This document shows positions 29,621-38,365 of a stretch of 44,457 nucleotides of DNA, in pieces (within the stretch, counting starts at the first letter, position 1; every line of letters starts with the position of its first letter). The stretch covers positions 1 through 44,457 of the forward strand of contig NZ_VTPX01000020.1 in assembly GCF_008298015.1 (NCBI RefSeq). The letters are read 5' to 3'. The stretch comes from Salinicola corii (lineage in GTDB: Bacteria > Pseudomonadota > Gammaproteobacteria > Pseudomonadales > Halomonadaceae). The notes below the pieces were generated by a model that searched no databases, was not told the origin of the DNA, and was given only the letters and a program-made list of their open reading frames with translations. Both the position numbers and the translations under genes were made by a program.

Positions 29621-30055
29621 ATGAAACTGACGACGCACACCGATTACGCCCTGAGACTGCTGATCTACCTGGCGGTGAGGGACGACCAGATGCCGGCCAC
29701 GGTACAGGCCGCTGCGACACACTACGGCATCTCCACGCATCATCTGGCCAAGGTCGCCCAGACACTGGTGCAACTGGGGTACGTGGCCAGCCTGCGCGGG
29801 CGGGGCGGCGGCCTTCGGCTTCAGCGGCCCGCGGAGGAAATCGGCATCGGCGCGCTGGTGAGGCAAACCGAGAACCTGGAGTTGCTGGAGTGTTTCGGGC
29901 CGGAATCGACCTGTCCGATCGAACCGGGCTGCCGCCTGAAGGGCGTGCTAGCCAAGGCCCAGCAGGCCTTTCTCGCCGTGCTCGACGGCTATGTGCTGGC
30001 CGACCTGGTCGAGAATCGCCAGCAATTACGCGTACTGCTGGGCCATTCGGCCTGA
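29621..30055 (+). CDS. nsrR: Rrf2-family nitric oxide-sensing repressor NsrR
   Basis: A 144-residue Rrf2 protein. The N-terminal winged helix is MKLTTHTDYALRLLIYLA through HLAKVAQTLVQLGYV and the wing RGRGGGLRL. Three Cys (91, 98, 104; CFGPESTC, then C after PIEPG) are the [4Fe-4S] ligands and match the NsrR spacing. NO destroys the cluster and releases the DNA. The ATG at 29621 aligns with NsrR starts although its ribosome binding site is weak. It is divergent from hmp, its expected target. Confidence 0.9.
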   Translation: MKLTTHTDYALRLLIYLAVRDDQMPATVQAAATHYGISTHHLAKVAQTLVQLGYVASLRGRGGGLRLQRPAEEIGIGALVRQTENLELLECFGPESTCPIEPGCRLKGVLAKAQQAFLAVLDGYVLADLVENRQQLRVLLGHSA

Positions 30056-30156
30056 ACGGCCCGCGCCCGGCCAGGGGAAGCCGGCTCGTTCATCGCGTGA
30101 CATCCTCCTCGGTCGGGGACGCGCATTGCGGTAACCGCTAGCGGCGAGCGGCCGGA

Positions 30157-31293
30157 TCACCGCCGCTCTAGCGCTGGCGCGCAGATGACGATGAAGCACG
30201 CCAGGATGCCCAACAGGCAGAAAGCATAGTGCAGGGTGATGAAGTGGGCGGTAAAGCCGATCGCCGGTGGGCCGACCAGCATCGCGCCGTAGCCCAGTGT
30301 CGAGACGCTGGCGATCGCCACGCCTGGCGATGTCTCCGGATCGTTGGCGGCGCGGGTGATCGCCAGCGGCATGATCAGGGCGTAGCCCACGCCGAGCAGC
30401 ACGAAGCCCGCCAGGGCGGTGTAGAGATTGGCAAACAGCACCGCCAGCAGCACGCCGGCCAATGCCGAGGATCCGGCAAAGCGCGCCGCCTTCCTCGGGC
30501 CGAAGGCCGATATCAGGCGATCCCCCATGAGCCGCATGACCACCATGGCCACCGAGAACACGGTGTAGCCGAGCGCTGCCTGTGCTTCGCTGGCCGACGT
30601 CACCGCCACCAGGAAGAGCGCGCTCCAGTCCGCCATGGCGCCTTCGCCGATCGACGCGCACATGGCAATGATGCCCACCCATAGCAGGCCGCCCCTGGGC
30701 AGGGGAAACAGGCTGCCGCCGGAGGCCCGGGGGCGGGTCTGGGACTGCCAGCGAATGTGGGCAACCCAGCTCGTGATGGCGTAGAGCGACAAGGCGAAGA
30801 CGGTGAAATGCATCGTCAGCCCCAGTTCCAGCTTGACTGCCAGGTAGCCGGCGGCGGCACCGAGGCCGGCACCCAGGCTCCACATCGCATGCAGCGACGA
30901 CATCACTCGCCTGCCGATGTATCGCTCCGCCTCGCCGGCCCAACTGTTCATGGCCACGTCCATGGCGCCATGGGCGCCGCCGAACAGGAACAGCGCGGGC
31001 GCCAGCAGCCAAAGGCTGGGGGCCAGCGCGATCAGGATCAGCGCCAGCGTGTAGAAGATCGCGATGGCGAGCGTCGTGCGTGCCGCGCCGAAGGCGTCCG
31101 AGGCGCGGCCGGCGAGCGGAAAGGAGACGATGGCGCCCAGCGCGAGCAGCAGCAGCAGCAGCCCCAACTGGCCGCCGTCGATCCCGTTGTGCTGGACGAC
31201 GGTGGGGATTCGCGACGCCCAGGCGCCGAACAGTCCTCCGTTGAGAACGAAAGCGGCGGCAACGGCGAGCCAGATCCGGCGTGCACTAGGCAT
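30157..31293 (-). CDS. MFS transporter (12-helix, sugar/drug-type)
   Basis: The 378-residue protein has about 12 hydrophobic segments and begins ARRIWLAVAAAFVLNGGLFG, then WASRIPTV, with a short loop 2-3 motif GRASDAFGAARTTL. This resembles the YbjJ/inner-membrane MFS group. The start ATG (31293) overlaps the last codons of the DeoR-type regulator gene by 8 bp, so it is translationally coupled to it and probably imports or exports the compound that regulator senses. The substrate is unknown. Confidence 0.8.
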   Translation of the reverse strand: MPSARRIWLAVAAAFVLNGGLFGAWASRIPTVVQHNGIDGGQLGLLLLLLALGAIVSFPLAGRASDAFGAARTTLAIAIFYTLALILIALAPSLWLLAPALFLFGGAHGAMDVAMNSWAGEAERYIGRRVMSSLHAMWSLGAGLGAAAGYLAVKLELGLTMHFTVFALSLYAITSWVAHIRWQSQTRPRASGGSLFPLPRGGLLWVGIIAMCASIGEGAMADWSALFLVAVTSASEAQAALGYTVFSVAMVVMRLMGDRLISAFGPRKAARFAGSSALAGVLLAVLFANLYTALAGFVLLGVGYALIMPLAITRAANDPETSPGVAIASVSTLGYGAMLVGPPAIGFTAHFITLHYAFCLLGILACFIVICAPALERR

Positions 31294-32038
31294 GAATGAT
31301 TTCCATCCCATACTGATTGAAGCCCGCGACGGCGGTGGCGTCGGCGTCGGTGATAAGGCAGTCCAGATGCTCCGGTGCAACGGCGCGATAGCGTGCGCGG
31401 CGACCGATTTTCTCGCGCGAGGCCAGGGCGATCGTTCTGGCCGCCACCTGCGTCATCGCCAGCTTGAGCTGCGACTCGTGGAGGTCGTCGGCACTGAGGC
31501 CGAATGCCGGGTCGATCCCGCAGACGCCGAGCACGGCAATGTCGACATGGACATCCGTCGTGGCCAGCAGTGCAGCATCGCCGACGTTGATGCCGCCGCT
31601 GGGACTCAATTTCCCCCCCAGCATGAACACCTCGATGCCGTGCTTCTGGCAGGCCACGGCAACCCATGGCGAGGGCGTCATGACCAGCAGGCCCGGCTGC
31701 GGCCGCAACCGCTCGGCCATCGCCAGCAGGGTGGTACCGCCATCCAGCAGCAGCGTCGACGCGCCTTCGATTTCGCGTAGCGCGCGGGAGACGACCGCGG
31801 CCACCGCAGGATTCTGGCTCGAGTTTCGATACTGCATCGGCGGTGACGGCGGCGCGACGGAGACCGCGCCGCCGCGCACCCGTTGCACCTCACCCCGCTG
31901 CTCCAGGGCGATGATGTCGCGGCGGATCGTATCCAGCGACACCTCGAACTCCACGGCAAGCTCCTGCGCGATCAGTTCATCGCCATTCGCGAGGCGTGCC
32001 ATGAGTTTTTGCTGCCGGGTCTGGGGCACATTGAGCAT
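31286..32038 (-). CDS. DeoR/GlpR-family transcriptional regulator
   Basis: The 250-residue protein has a DeoR-type N-terminal helix-turn-helix (QQKLMARLANGDELIAQELA, FEVSLDTIRRDI, ALEQRGEVQRVRGGAV) and a sugar-phosphate-binding DeoRC domain with LLLDGGTTLLAMAERL. Such proteins usually repress sugar-catabolism genes until a phosphosugar binds. AGGAG 7 nt before ATG 32038 decides the start. It is first in an operon with an MFS transporter, but no sugar kinase or catabolic gene is next to it. Confidence 0.85.
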   Translation of the reverse strand: MLNVPQTRQQKLMARLANGDELIAQELAVEFEVSLDTIRRDIIALEQRGEVQRVRGGAVSVAPPSPPMQYRNSSQNPAVAAVVSRALREIEGASTLLLDGGTTLLAMAERLRPQPGLLVMTPSPWVAVACQKHGIEVFMLGGKLSPSGGINVGDAALLATTDVHVDIAVLGVCGIDPAFGLSADDLHESQLKLAMTQVAARTIALASREKIGRRARYRAVAPEHLDCLITDADATAVAGFNQYGMEIIHA

Positions 32039-32219
32039 ACCGCCGCTCCTGCAAGGTTTTGCGGTAATGTGCATGAAATTGCATTGTCATGCAATCCGGC
32101 GTGTCTGCCGACTTCAAACGGGCGCTGCGGCCGTGGGGGGAGGATGGCGTGCCGGTTGTGATGACATAACAGTGGCAGTGGGGACTAGATTTAGACGTGA
32201 TCAACAGAGGAGATCACCG

Positions 32220-32372
32220 ATGTCCCAACAGACCTGTGCATGCCCGAAGTGCGATTGCAAAGTCACCGACCGGTCGGTCGAGGCAGACGGCAAGTTGTAT
32301 TGCTGCGAGGCCTGCGCCAATGGTCACGCCGATGGAAGCAAGGACTGCGGCCACGATTGCCAGTGTGGGTGA
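32220..32372 (+). CDS. Bacterial metallothionein (BmtA/SmtA family)
   Basis: A 50-residue protein with ten Cys (6, 8, 11, 13, 28, 29, 32, 43, 47, 49) and two His. CACPKCDCKV, then LYCCEACANGH and CGHDCQCG follow the bacterial metallothionein pattern, which binds about four Zn or Cd ions in the cytoplasm. AGGAG 8 nt before the ATG is a good start. It is a single gene between the DeoR operon and a Crp/Fnr regulator, and it is followed by a strong hairpin. It falls in a reading frame that begins on the opposite side of the DeoR gene, so it is easily missed. Confidence 0.9.
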   Translation: MSQQTCACPKCDCKVTDRSVEADGKLYCCEACANGHADGSKDCGHDCQCG

Positions 32373-32378
32373 CGCCAC

Positions 32379-32407
32379 GGCCTCGGCGGCATGGCGCCGC
32401 CGAGGCC
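32379..32407 (+). terminator. Strong GC hairpin after the metallothionein gene
   Basis: GGCCTCGGCGGC (32379-32390) pairs perfectly with GCCGCCGAGGCC (32396-32407) around ATGGC, 6 nt after the stop codon. It lacks a clear T run, so it may act as an mRNA 3' end stabiliser or a rho-assisted terminator. The next 300 bp (32408-32710) show nothing else I can support. Confidence 0.6.
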
Positions 32408-32710
32408 ATCGTCATCGGCTGAAGCGCGGGAAGTCTGCCGATCTGTTTCTGCATCTGCCCATCGATGGGATCTCCTCCCAACCCCTCCAACTCATCGAGT
32501 CTCCGATTCCACGCCGCGGGCCATCTTAGTGGATTTGATGGACGACGGTTTGTACCGGTCGCGATCGCGTGCCTGGTAATCCGCTGGCAGGCGAGTGAGT
32601 CCGTGACGCGGCCATGGTGCGCCGTAGTGGAGTGATTCGGCACTATCGAAGTGATTCAGTACCAACGACGGCGGAATGGGGCAGGATCGACTAGGCTCGA
32701 GTTGATTATC

Positions 32711-32723
32711 TTGACCCAGTCAA
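32711..32723. promoter_or_regulatory. Crp/Fnr-like palindrome before the regulator gene
   Basis: TTGAC-CCA-GTCAA is a perfect inverted repeat 15 bp before ATG 32739. FNR-type boxes read TTGAT-N4-ATCAA; this is similar in half-site but one base shorter in the centre. It may be an autoregulatory site for the Crp/Fnr protein that follows. Confidence 0.45.
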
Positions 32724-32738
32724 ACCGGTGGCTTGCTT

Positions 32739-33479
32739 ATGACCCGCTCAATTTCGCCGAACGATTTGATGATCCGAAGGCTGCAAAGTATCCATCCATT
32801 GTCGAATGAAGAGGTTCGAGCGCTTGGAGAGTTACCCCTGGAGGTAGCGTCGCTGGAATCGGGTCACGATATCGTGCGCATGGGGGATCGGCCCAAGCAG
32901 TGCTGCGTGGTGATCGAGGGCTGTACCTGCATCTATAAACTGACGTCCGAAGGCGGGCGTCAGATCATGGCCATCCATGTCCCGGGGGATATCCCTGACA
33001 TCCAAAGCCTGCACCTGGGATTGATGGATTTTGGCCTCGCAGCGATCAGTGCCTGCACCGTGGGCTATATCCCCCACGAGAAGATACAGCAGATGTGCGA
33101 GGCCCACCCCCGGCTGGGGGTGGCCCTGTGGCGCGAGACCCTGATAGACGCGGCGATATATAGAGACTGGATGCTCAATATTGGCCAGCGTGAAGCTTTT
33201 GGAAGGGTGGCGCATCTGGTCTGTGAGCTGATGGTGCGCCTCAAGGCGGTAGGCCTCACTGAGGGGGATTCCTTCAAGTTCCCCGTCACTCAAGCCAATC
33301 TGGCCGATGCCTTCGGTATCAGCTCGGTTCATATGAGCCGTGTCTACGGGGCCCTCGCCGCAAGCGGACTCCTCAAGGTCACCCGGAGCCGGATCCAGGT
33401 GCTCGACTGGGACGAGCTGCTGGAGGCCGGTGACTTCGACCCGACTTACCTCCATCTCGAAAAGAGTGCGCCAGCCTAG
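32739..33479 (+). CDS. Crp/Fnr-family transcriptional regulator
   Basis: The 246-residue protein has an N-terminal cyclic-nucleotide-binding-type barrel (VVIEGCTCIYKLTSEGGRQI, IHVPGDIPDIQSL) and a C-terminal winged helix with FPVTQANLADAFGISSVHMS and RVYGALAASGLLKV. It lacks the N-terminal CxxC cluster ligands of FNR and the cAMP-contact residues are not obvious, so its signal is unknown. ATG 32739 is preferred over TTG 32733. A palindrome just upstream suggests self-control and a terminator follows the stop. Confidence 0.85.
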   Translation: MTRSISPNDLMIRRLQSIHPLSNEEVRALGELPLEVASLESGHDIVRMGDRPKQCCVVIEGCTCIYKLTSEGGRQIMAIHVPGDIPDIQSLHLGLMDFGLAAISACTVGYIPHEKIQQMCEAHPRLGVALWRETLIDAAIYRDWMLNIGQREAFGRVAHLVCELMVRLKAVGLTEGDSFKFPVTQANLADAFGISSVHMSRVYGALAASGLLKVTRSRIQVLDWDELLEAGDFDPTYLHLEKSAPA

Positions 33480-33491
33480 AGGATAGGGTTA

Positions 33492-33520
33492 AGGGTCAGC
33501 AGCAGAGCGTTGCTGGCCCT
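33492..33520 (+). terminator. Hairpin terminator after the Crp/Fnr gene
   Basis: AGGGTCAGCA (33492-33501) pairs with TGCTGGCCCT (33511-33520) with one G-T pair and a 9-nt loop, 13 nt after the stop codon. TCTCTGTC follows, a weak T-rich tail. Confidence 0.6.
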
Positions 33521-33639
33521 TCTCTGTCGATGCAAGGCCGGAAGGCAGCAGTGGCGATGGGTGAGTGCCGGGTTCTGGGGCGGGTCAGGACCGCCAGCGG
33601 GAAGCGGCCGGGAGAGCGGCACGAAGGCGTGGCGTTGAA

Positions 33640-33879
33640 TCAGGCGGCAGAAGCTATCGCCCGCGTCCACGAATCGTCTCGAGCCATCTCGATCAGCAGC
33701 TCCAGTGATTGACTCAAGGTGTGCATGCGGTGATTGCGTGAAGCGAAAGCGAATTGGCGATCACGGGTGCCAATAAATTCTCCACACTCCAAACAATTGA
33801 TCTCGTCCCAGTCCTGGGCGGTGTCGTTGGAGGCGGCTTCGTCGTGCCCGCAGCGGGGGCAGGATATCTCGTGTTTCAT
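33640..33879 (-). CDS. Small zinc-ribbon protein
   Basis: A 79-residue protein with two CxxC knuckles (CPRC at 7-10, CLEC at 29-32) spaced like a zinc ribbon, then a helical tail QSLELLIEMARDDSW. AAGGA 8 nt before ATG 33879 decides the start over 33888. The family is not recognised; such ribbons often bind nucleic acid or other proteins. No operon partner is apparent; the next gene is divergent after about 180 bp. Confidence 0.65.
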   Translation of the reverse strand: MKHEISCPRCGHDEAASNDTAQDWDEINCLECGEFIGTRDRQFAFASRNHRMHTLSQSLELLIEMARDDSWTRAIASAA

Positions 33880-34060
33880 GATGGCCATCCTTGGCTTCTG
33901 GCTGGCCGGTCTTCCTGACTGGTCGATATCTGAGTGATGCTCCTGAGCCGGTATTCCGGCCCGATGTCACGTCAGCGATCCGTGCCGACAAACTGATAAT
34001 GGCATGACAGAAAAAATTGTACAATATTTGGTTTCGTGTATAGGAAAAAGGGCTTCCATC

Positions 34061-34276
34061 ATGGCGGACTACAAGCAGCGCGAGTGGGTCAAGTGGAAAT
34101 GGGGCGATAACTGGGCAGAGGGTCAGGTCACCCGAAAGTATCAGGAGAAAGTCACCAGGAAGCTCCAGGGCAGCGAGGTGACAAGAAATGGATCCAAGCA
34201 GACGCCGGCATACCTGATCAAGCAGGAGGACGGCACCCGAGTGTTGAAGCTTCATTCGGAACTCGAGAAAGCGTGA
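34061..34276 (+). CDS. DUF2945 (HVA1 Tudor-type) small protein
   Basis: The 71-residue protein is basic: REWVKWKWGDNWAEGQVTRK, then KLQGSEVTRNGSKQTPAYLI and GTRVLKLHSELEKA. This matches the DUF2945 Tudor-like domain also found in fungal hypervirulence-associated proteins; GxNGSKxxPAYLI is the telltale block. Function unknown in bacteria. AAGGG before ATG 34061 fits better than the longer frame from 34004. It is a single gene. Confidence 0.75.
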   Translation: MADYKQREWVKWKWGDNWAEGQVTRKYQEKVTRKLQGSEVTRNGSKQTPAYLIKQEDGTRVLKLHSELEKA

Positions 34277-34437
34277 CCGAGGATAGTGGCCATGCGACTC
34301 CCAAAACTTGTACAACTCGCGGGGCGATTGCCAGTGGCGCGTGAACCCGAGACCCGGATTGACGAGCGAAGCATCCAGCCGTTGACTAGGGTGAGCAGGG
34401 GATGACGATCAACAGAGCCTAGAGGCGGGGTGACAGA

Positions 34438-34839
34438 ATGCGAGGTTTTCTACTCATTTCAGGTTTGTTCCTGACTGGCCTGAGCGGACTGGTACAGGCT
34501 GACGGCGCCTGCGACGACGCCACCACCCAGCAGGAGATGAACGCGTGTGCCGGCGAAGGCTATCAAGCCGCTGACAAGGCGCTGAACACCACCTATGACG
34601 AGATCATGGGCCGGCTCGATGGTGATTCCAGGGAACGTCTGAAGACCGCCCAGAGAGCGTGGATCGAGTTTCGCGACGCCGAATGTGATTTCGTGGGAGG
34701 GCCCACCTCTGGCGGTAGCGTCAACGCAATGGTGAAGGCCGGCTGCCTGGAAGACCTGACACGGCAGCGTACCGAAACGCTGCAGAACTACTCGCAGTGC
34801 GAGGAGGGCGATATGAGCTGCCCGGTTCCCAGGCAATGA
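34438..34839 (+). CDS. LprI-family (DUF1311) periplasmic protein
   Basis: A 133-residue exported protein: signal peptide RGFLLISGLFLTGLSGLVQA (cut near residue 21), then QQEMNACAGEGYQAADKALN, YDEIMGRL, LKTAQRAWIEFRDAECDF and CLEDLTRQRTETL. This is the lysozyme inhibitor LprI N-terminal / DUF1311 pattern, with the conserved Q.AWI.FRDA.C. Members inhibit lysozyme in mycobacteria; the role in Gram-negatives is largely untested. Stands alone. Confidence 0.85.
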   Translation: MRGFLLISGLFLTGLSGLVQADGACDDATTQQEMNACAGEGYQAADKALNTTYDEIMGRLDGDSRERLKTAQRAWIEFRDAECDFVGGPTSGGSVNAMVKAGCLEDLTRQRTETLQNYSQCEEGDMSCPVPRQ

Positions 34840-34983
34840 GGGTTGATGCTGCACTGTAGCGATGATCGCGGAGGTCGGGTGTCGTCCAGGCGAAGCCCGA
34901 GAGATCCAGGTCGGATGGCGGCTCGTTGGGCTGCCAGGTGGAAGCCATGCCCACGCATTGGGTGGCCTGCCAAGGCCGGAGGT

Positions 34984-35409
34984 TTACGGTTTTCCAGAAG
35001 ACATCAGCGGTCTGAAACGATCACGCTGGGCCCAAAGAGTCATTCCACCAGTTGCCACCAAGATGGCAGCGAGTGGCAGTCCAGCGGGGTTCAACACCAC
35101 ATGAAACGCCACGATCACCGCCATGACAGGCGCAAGCAATGCCAAGCCGAGTGCAGGCGCTCGATTGCTCAGCAGTAACGAAGCGCCGATCAGTTCGATG
35201 ATTTTCATCAGGGGCCAGATAAACCCAGCCTCCTTGAGAGCAGCTTCAAAAGCCAGACCCTCCACTGATGTTGGCGGGTGGATAAGGTGCGATCCGGTGA
35301 ACAGGTACCAGAACCCATCCAGTGCGCCGATCAGGAAGATGCTGCCAAGCACCAGTCTTGGGCCGGTATCGACCAGTAAAACCTTTGCCTGCGGTAGCGA
35401 GAGTCCCAT
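34984..35409 (-). CDS. DoxX-like membrane protein
   Basis: The 141-residue protein has four hydrophobic segments: RLVLGSIFLIGALDGFWYLF, FIWPLMKIIELIGASLLLS, ALGLALLAPVMAVIVAFHV and LPLAAILVATGGMTLWA. Four-helix DoxX/DoxD-type proteins are quinone-related in archaea but mostly uncharacterised in bacteria. It is divergent from a LysR gene 94 bp away, which probably regulates it. Confidence 0.75.
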   Translation of the reverse strand: MGLSLPQAKVLLVDTGPRLVLGSIFLIGALDGFWYLFTGSHLIHPPTSVEGLAFEAALKEAGFIWPLMKIIELIGASLLLSNRAPALGLALLAPVMAVIVAFHVVLNPAGLPLAAILVATGGMTLWAQRDRFRPLMSSGKP

Positions 35410-35503
35410 CTGAATCCCTTTCCGCTATAAATTGAATGTTGACCGATGGGGGAGCATTATGCGGTGAATTTCAGCGCAGAGAAGCGAATAGTTTTCATTT
35501 GGC

Positions 35504-36472
35504 ATGAATGAAATTCAGATCAGAAATCTGGACCTGAACCTGCTCCTGGTTTTCCGCGTGTTGATGGACGAGGGCAGTGTCAATCGGGCCGCAGAACAGC
35601 TCGGCCGTACGCCTTCGGCGGTCAGCCATGCCTTGGGTCGGCTGCGCGACCAGCTTGGTGATCCGCTTCTGGTCCGTGCGGGGGGAACCATGCAGCCCAG
35701 TCCACGGGCTCTCGCACTCTATCAGGAGATACAGCCGATCCTCGCCCGGATCGAACGCGCCGTGCAGCCGCTAGCGGCATTCAATCCCGCGACAAGCACA
35801 CGGACTTTCAAGATATCCGGCCCCGGCCTGGACATCGTGGCCACGGAAATCGTCAGAAGGATGCACGGAGACGCGCCAGAGTCCGGCCTTGCGTGGCAGC
35901 CCCTGTCGAAGGAGACCATGGGGCAGATCGTAAGTGGTGAAATAGACATTGCATTCGGGAACGCCAACTTCCCTCTGCCGGTAGGATTGAAGGCCAAGGC
36001 TCTCCCCCCATTGAAACGCTATGTCTTCGCTCGTCGTGGACACCCAGCCGCAAAACGCTGGACGACGGAGAGTTGGATGCGTTGGCCCCATGTCGTTGTG
36101 CGCGCGCCAGGTGCCACCCATGGCACCGTCGAAGAGCGGTTCGAAAGCTTGGGCCTGAAACGCCGGGTTGGGTTGCACGCTGCCAGTTGGTCAGGCATTG
36201 GTGCGGTCCTGAGCAATACCGACATGCTGGGTAACTTTGTCGTGCTGTGCCTACTGGGAGGAGCGCAGGATGAAGACATTCAGGTCTTTGAGCCTCCCGA
36301 ACCCTTGCCCGACGTCTCTTTTCGGGTGATGTGGAAATCAGAACTCGACGGCGACCCCGCGACCCAGTGGCTACGTAATATTGTTCTGGCGACGTTCGAT
36401 TCGCTGATCGATGAGGCTGACCGATGCCTCGCCGCGTCCGACATCATCAAGCCGCGGCAAAGCGGCTGTTAA
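35504..36472 (+). CDS. LysR-family transcriptional regulator
   Basis: A 322-residue LysR protein. The N-terminal helix-turn-helix is LDLNLLLVFRVLMDEGSVNR then AAEQLGRTPSAVSHALGRLR, followed by a periplasmic-binding-protein-like effector domain (TFKISGPGLDIV; RVGLHAASWSGIGAVL). It probably controls the divergent DoxX gene. It lies 152 bp before the beta-lactamase but reads in the same direction, unlike the divergent ampR-bla layout, so it is not an obvious AmpR. Confidence 0.85.
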   Translation: MNEIQIRNLDLNLLLVFRVLMDEGSVNRAAEQLGRTPSAVSHALGRLRDQLGDPLLVRAGGTMQPSPRALALYQEIQPILARIERAVQPLAAFNPATSTRTFKISGPGLDIVATEIVRRMHGDAPESGLAWQPLSKETMGQIVSGEIDIAFGNANFPLPVGLKAKALPPLKRYVFARRGHPAAKRWTTESWMRWPHVVVRAPGATHGTVEERFESLGLKRRVGLHAASWSGIGAVLSNTDMLGNFVVLCLLGGAQDEDIQVFEPPEPLPDVSFRVMWKSELDGDPATQWLRNIVLATFDSLIDEADRCLAASDIIKPRQSGC

Positions 36473-36624
36473 GCTCTGTCTCGTTTCACTGCTCTATCCA
36501 ATGTCCCCCTGCCTTTTGTCGGTGATGCCGCAAAAGGCAGTCGGTGGCGCCCGCCCCGGCGCCACTTTGCATGTTGGCGTCATCTGAGGCTAAGTTGCTC
36601 GTCCCACCATCTGGAGACGGGGAT

Positions 36625-37521
36625 ATGCATATGCCTTTGATCGACCGGCGAAAGCTGCTTACCGCGACGGCGCTGCTACCGCTGGCACTCACTTCGCTAC
36701 CGACGTTGGGGAAAACGGCGAGCCCCTCGGAAGGTGACGTCCAGCGCAAGCTGGAAGCGCTGGAGCAGCGTCACGGTGGCCGCTTGGGGGTCGCGCTCAT
36801 GAACGCCGCCACCGGCGAGGTGGCCAGCCTTCGAGGCGACGAGCGCTTCCTGTTCAACAGTACGATCAAGGTACCTATCGTCGCCGCCGTACTGGCACGC
36901 GTGGAGCGTGGCGAGGAATCACTGGATCGTCGTATCGAGGTAAGCCAGTCCGACTTGGGCGGCTGGACACCCATCACGGAAAAGCGAATCGGCAGCCCGG
37001 GGATGACGATTGCCGAACTCGGTCAGGCGGCGGTGGCCTGGAGCGACAATGCAGCGGCAAATCTGTTGATCGAGAGCGTGGGCGGTCCCGAGAGCGTTAC
37101 CGCCTTCTTGCGCGACATCGGCGACGACACGACGCGCCTGGATCGAATGGAGCCGGCGCTCAACGAGCACGACCACGAAGGTGACGAGCGCGATACCACG
37201 ACGCCCCTGGCAATGATGCAGACGCTGCGCACGCTGTTGTTGGGAGAGGCGCTGTCTCCCTCGATGCGCCACCAGCTCGCGTCATGGATGATCGAAGGGA
37301 AGACCGGCGACGCCCGCCTGCGAGCGGGAATGCCGGCAGGATGGCTGATCGGCGAGAAGACCGGCACCAACTCCGTCGGCAACGCCAACGATATCGGCAT
37401 TGCCTGGTCAGCGGATCGGGGCGCGGTGATCGCCGTGGCCTATGCCTGGCTGCCGCAGGCGAGCAAGGCCCAGCGCGATCAAGTCATCGCCGAGATCGGA
37501 CGTCTGGCCGCGTCTGTTTGA
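36625..37521 (+). CDS. Class A beta-lactamase
   Basis: The 298-residue protein has all class A motifs: STIK with the active-site Ser79 (79-82), SDN (140-142), the omega-loop Glu176 in EPALN, and KTG (245-247). The N-terminus has DRRKLLTATALLPLAL, which looks like a twin-arginine export signal. It would hydrolyse penicillins in the periplasm; the spectrum cannot be predicted from this. The omega loop is followed by an acidic stretch EHDHEGDERD, in keeping with a salt-adapted protein. GGAG 8 nt before ATG 36625 decides the start. Confidence 0.9.
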   Translation: MHMPLIDRRKLLTATALLPLALTSLPTLGKTASPSEGDVQRKLEALEQRHGGRLGVALMNAATGEVASLRGDERFLFNSTIKVPIVAAVLARVERGEESLDRRIEVSQSDLGGWTPITEKRIGSPGMTIAELGQAAVAWSDNAAANLLIESVGGPESVTAFLRDIGDDTTRLDRMEPALNEHDHEGDERDTTTPLAMMQTLRTLLLGEALSPSMRHQLASWMIEGKTGDARLRAGMPAGWLIGEKTGTNSVGNANDIGIAWSADRGAVIAVAYAWLPQASKAQRDQVIAEIGRLAASV

Positions 37522-37642
37522 ACCGCTCGGCGAGGGCAGAGGGGGTACAGATGGTGTGTCGTGGCCTGCTTGGTAGGTAGTGCCGTTCGCGTACGGGAAG
37601 TGTTGATAGCGAAGGGGGGAGCGATAGGCTGATATTCCCGGC

Positions 37643-38365
37643 TCAGGCGACGATCTCGCCGCGGCGTATCGCAATGCTGATGGCTTGCGCGGTGGTCGTG
37701 ACGCCGAGGCGTTGGCGGATTCGCCTTAGATGGTTCTCGACCGTTCGTTCGGAAAGACCGAGTATCGCGGCGATCTCGGTTTGCCGCCGGCCGGCGGCGG
37801 TCCATGTCAGCACTTCACGCTCGCGGCCGGATAGACTGCCGGTGGCGCCGTCCATGGGCGCCTCCAGTAGTTGTCGAGCCCTGAAGAAAGCGGCGTTTGC
37901 TACCAGTCCGATAGCCAGCCTTGCCTGAGATGAGGCGTCGATCTGCTCGCCGCCCAGGCTCATCGCGCCTTCAAGCCCCAGCGGGCCGAACACTGGCATC
38001 TGGACGCCATGGAGCCCTGGCCCACGGGGTAGGCGGACCACACGATACCGTTCGCCACTGACATCGGTCGTTTTGGTCCAGAAGAACGGCTCACGCGCTT
38101 CGAAGATATGGCGAGTCACCGGGCAGCGGCGTACATAGGTTTCGGCATCGACGGTCTGCCCGTCGCCGAGCCAGTTGCCCTCGACCCAGTAGATGCGCTC
38201 GACCAGGCCGTCGCTCGAGGTCGAAGCCGAGAACAGAACGAAGCGGTCATACCCGAACTGTCGGGCGAAGGTGCGCGTCTCTGTCTGGATCTTCGCTAGG
38301 GTTTCAGCGCCCTCGATAGCGAGGGCGCTGTTGATGGCTGAAGCGGCCGGAGTGGATGAGGCCAT
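37643..38365 (-). CDS. LuxR-type regulator with autoinducer-binding-like domain
   Basis: A 240-residue protein: N-terminal autoinducer-binding-type domain (FGYDRFVLFSASTS; WVEGNWLGDG) and a C-terminal LuxR helix-turn-helix (LSGREREVLTWTAAGRRQTE, IAAILGLSERTVENHLRRIR). The ATG shares one base with the hchA stop codon (TGATG), so the two are translated as a pair. No luxI-type synthase is in the window, so it may be a LuxR solo that detects outside signals or a metabolite. Key autoinducer contacts are only partly conserved by eye. Confidence 0.8.
   Translation of the reverse strand: MASSTPAASAINSALAIEGAETLAKIQTETRTFARQFGYDRFVLFSASTSSDGLVERIYWVEGNWLGDGQTVDAETYVRRCPVTRHIFEAREPFFWTKTTDVSGERYRVVRLPRGPGLHGVQMPVFGPLGLEGAMSLGGEQIDASSQARLAIGLVANAAFFRARQLLEAPMDGATGSLSGREREVLTWTAAGRRQTEIAAILGLSERTVENHLRRIRQRLGVTTTAQAISIAIRRGEIVA

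Noticed and set aside
30026-31012. 328-codon minus-strand ORF
   Set aside because: It overlaps the MFS transporter in another frame; composition is Arg/Gly/His-rich as expected for a GC-rich shadow frame.
35504-37521. LysR gene as an AmpR-type regulator of the beta-lactamase
   Set aside because: Both genes point the same way with 152 bp between them, while ampR genes are divergent from their target; the divergent DoxX gene is a better partner.
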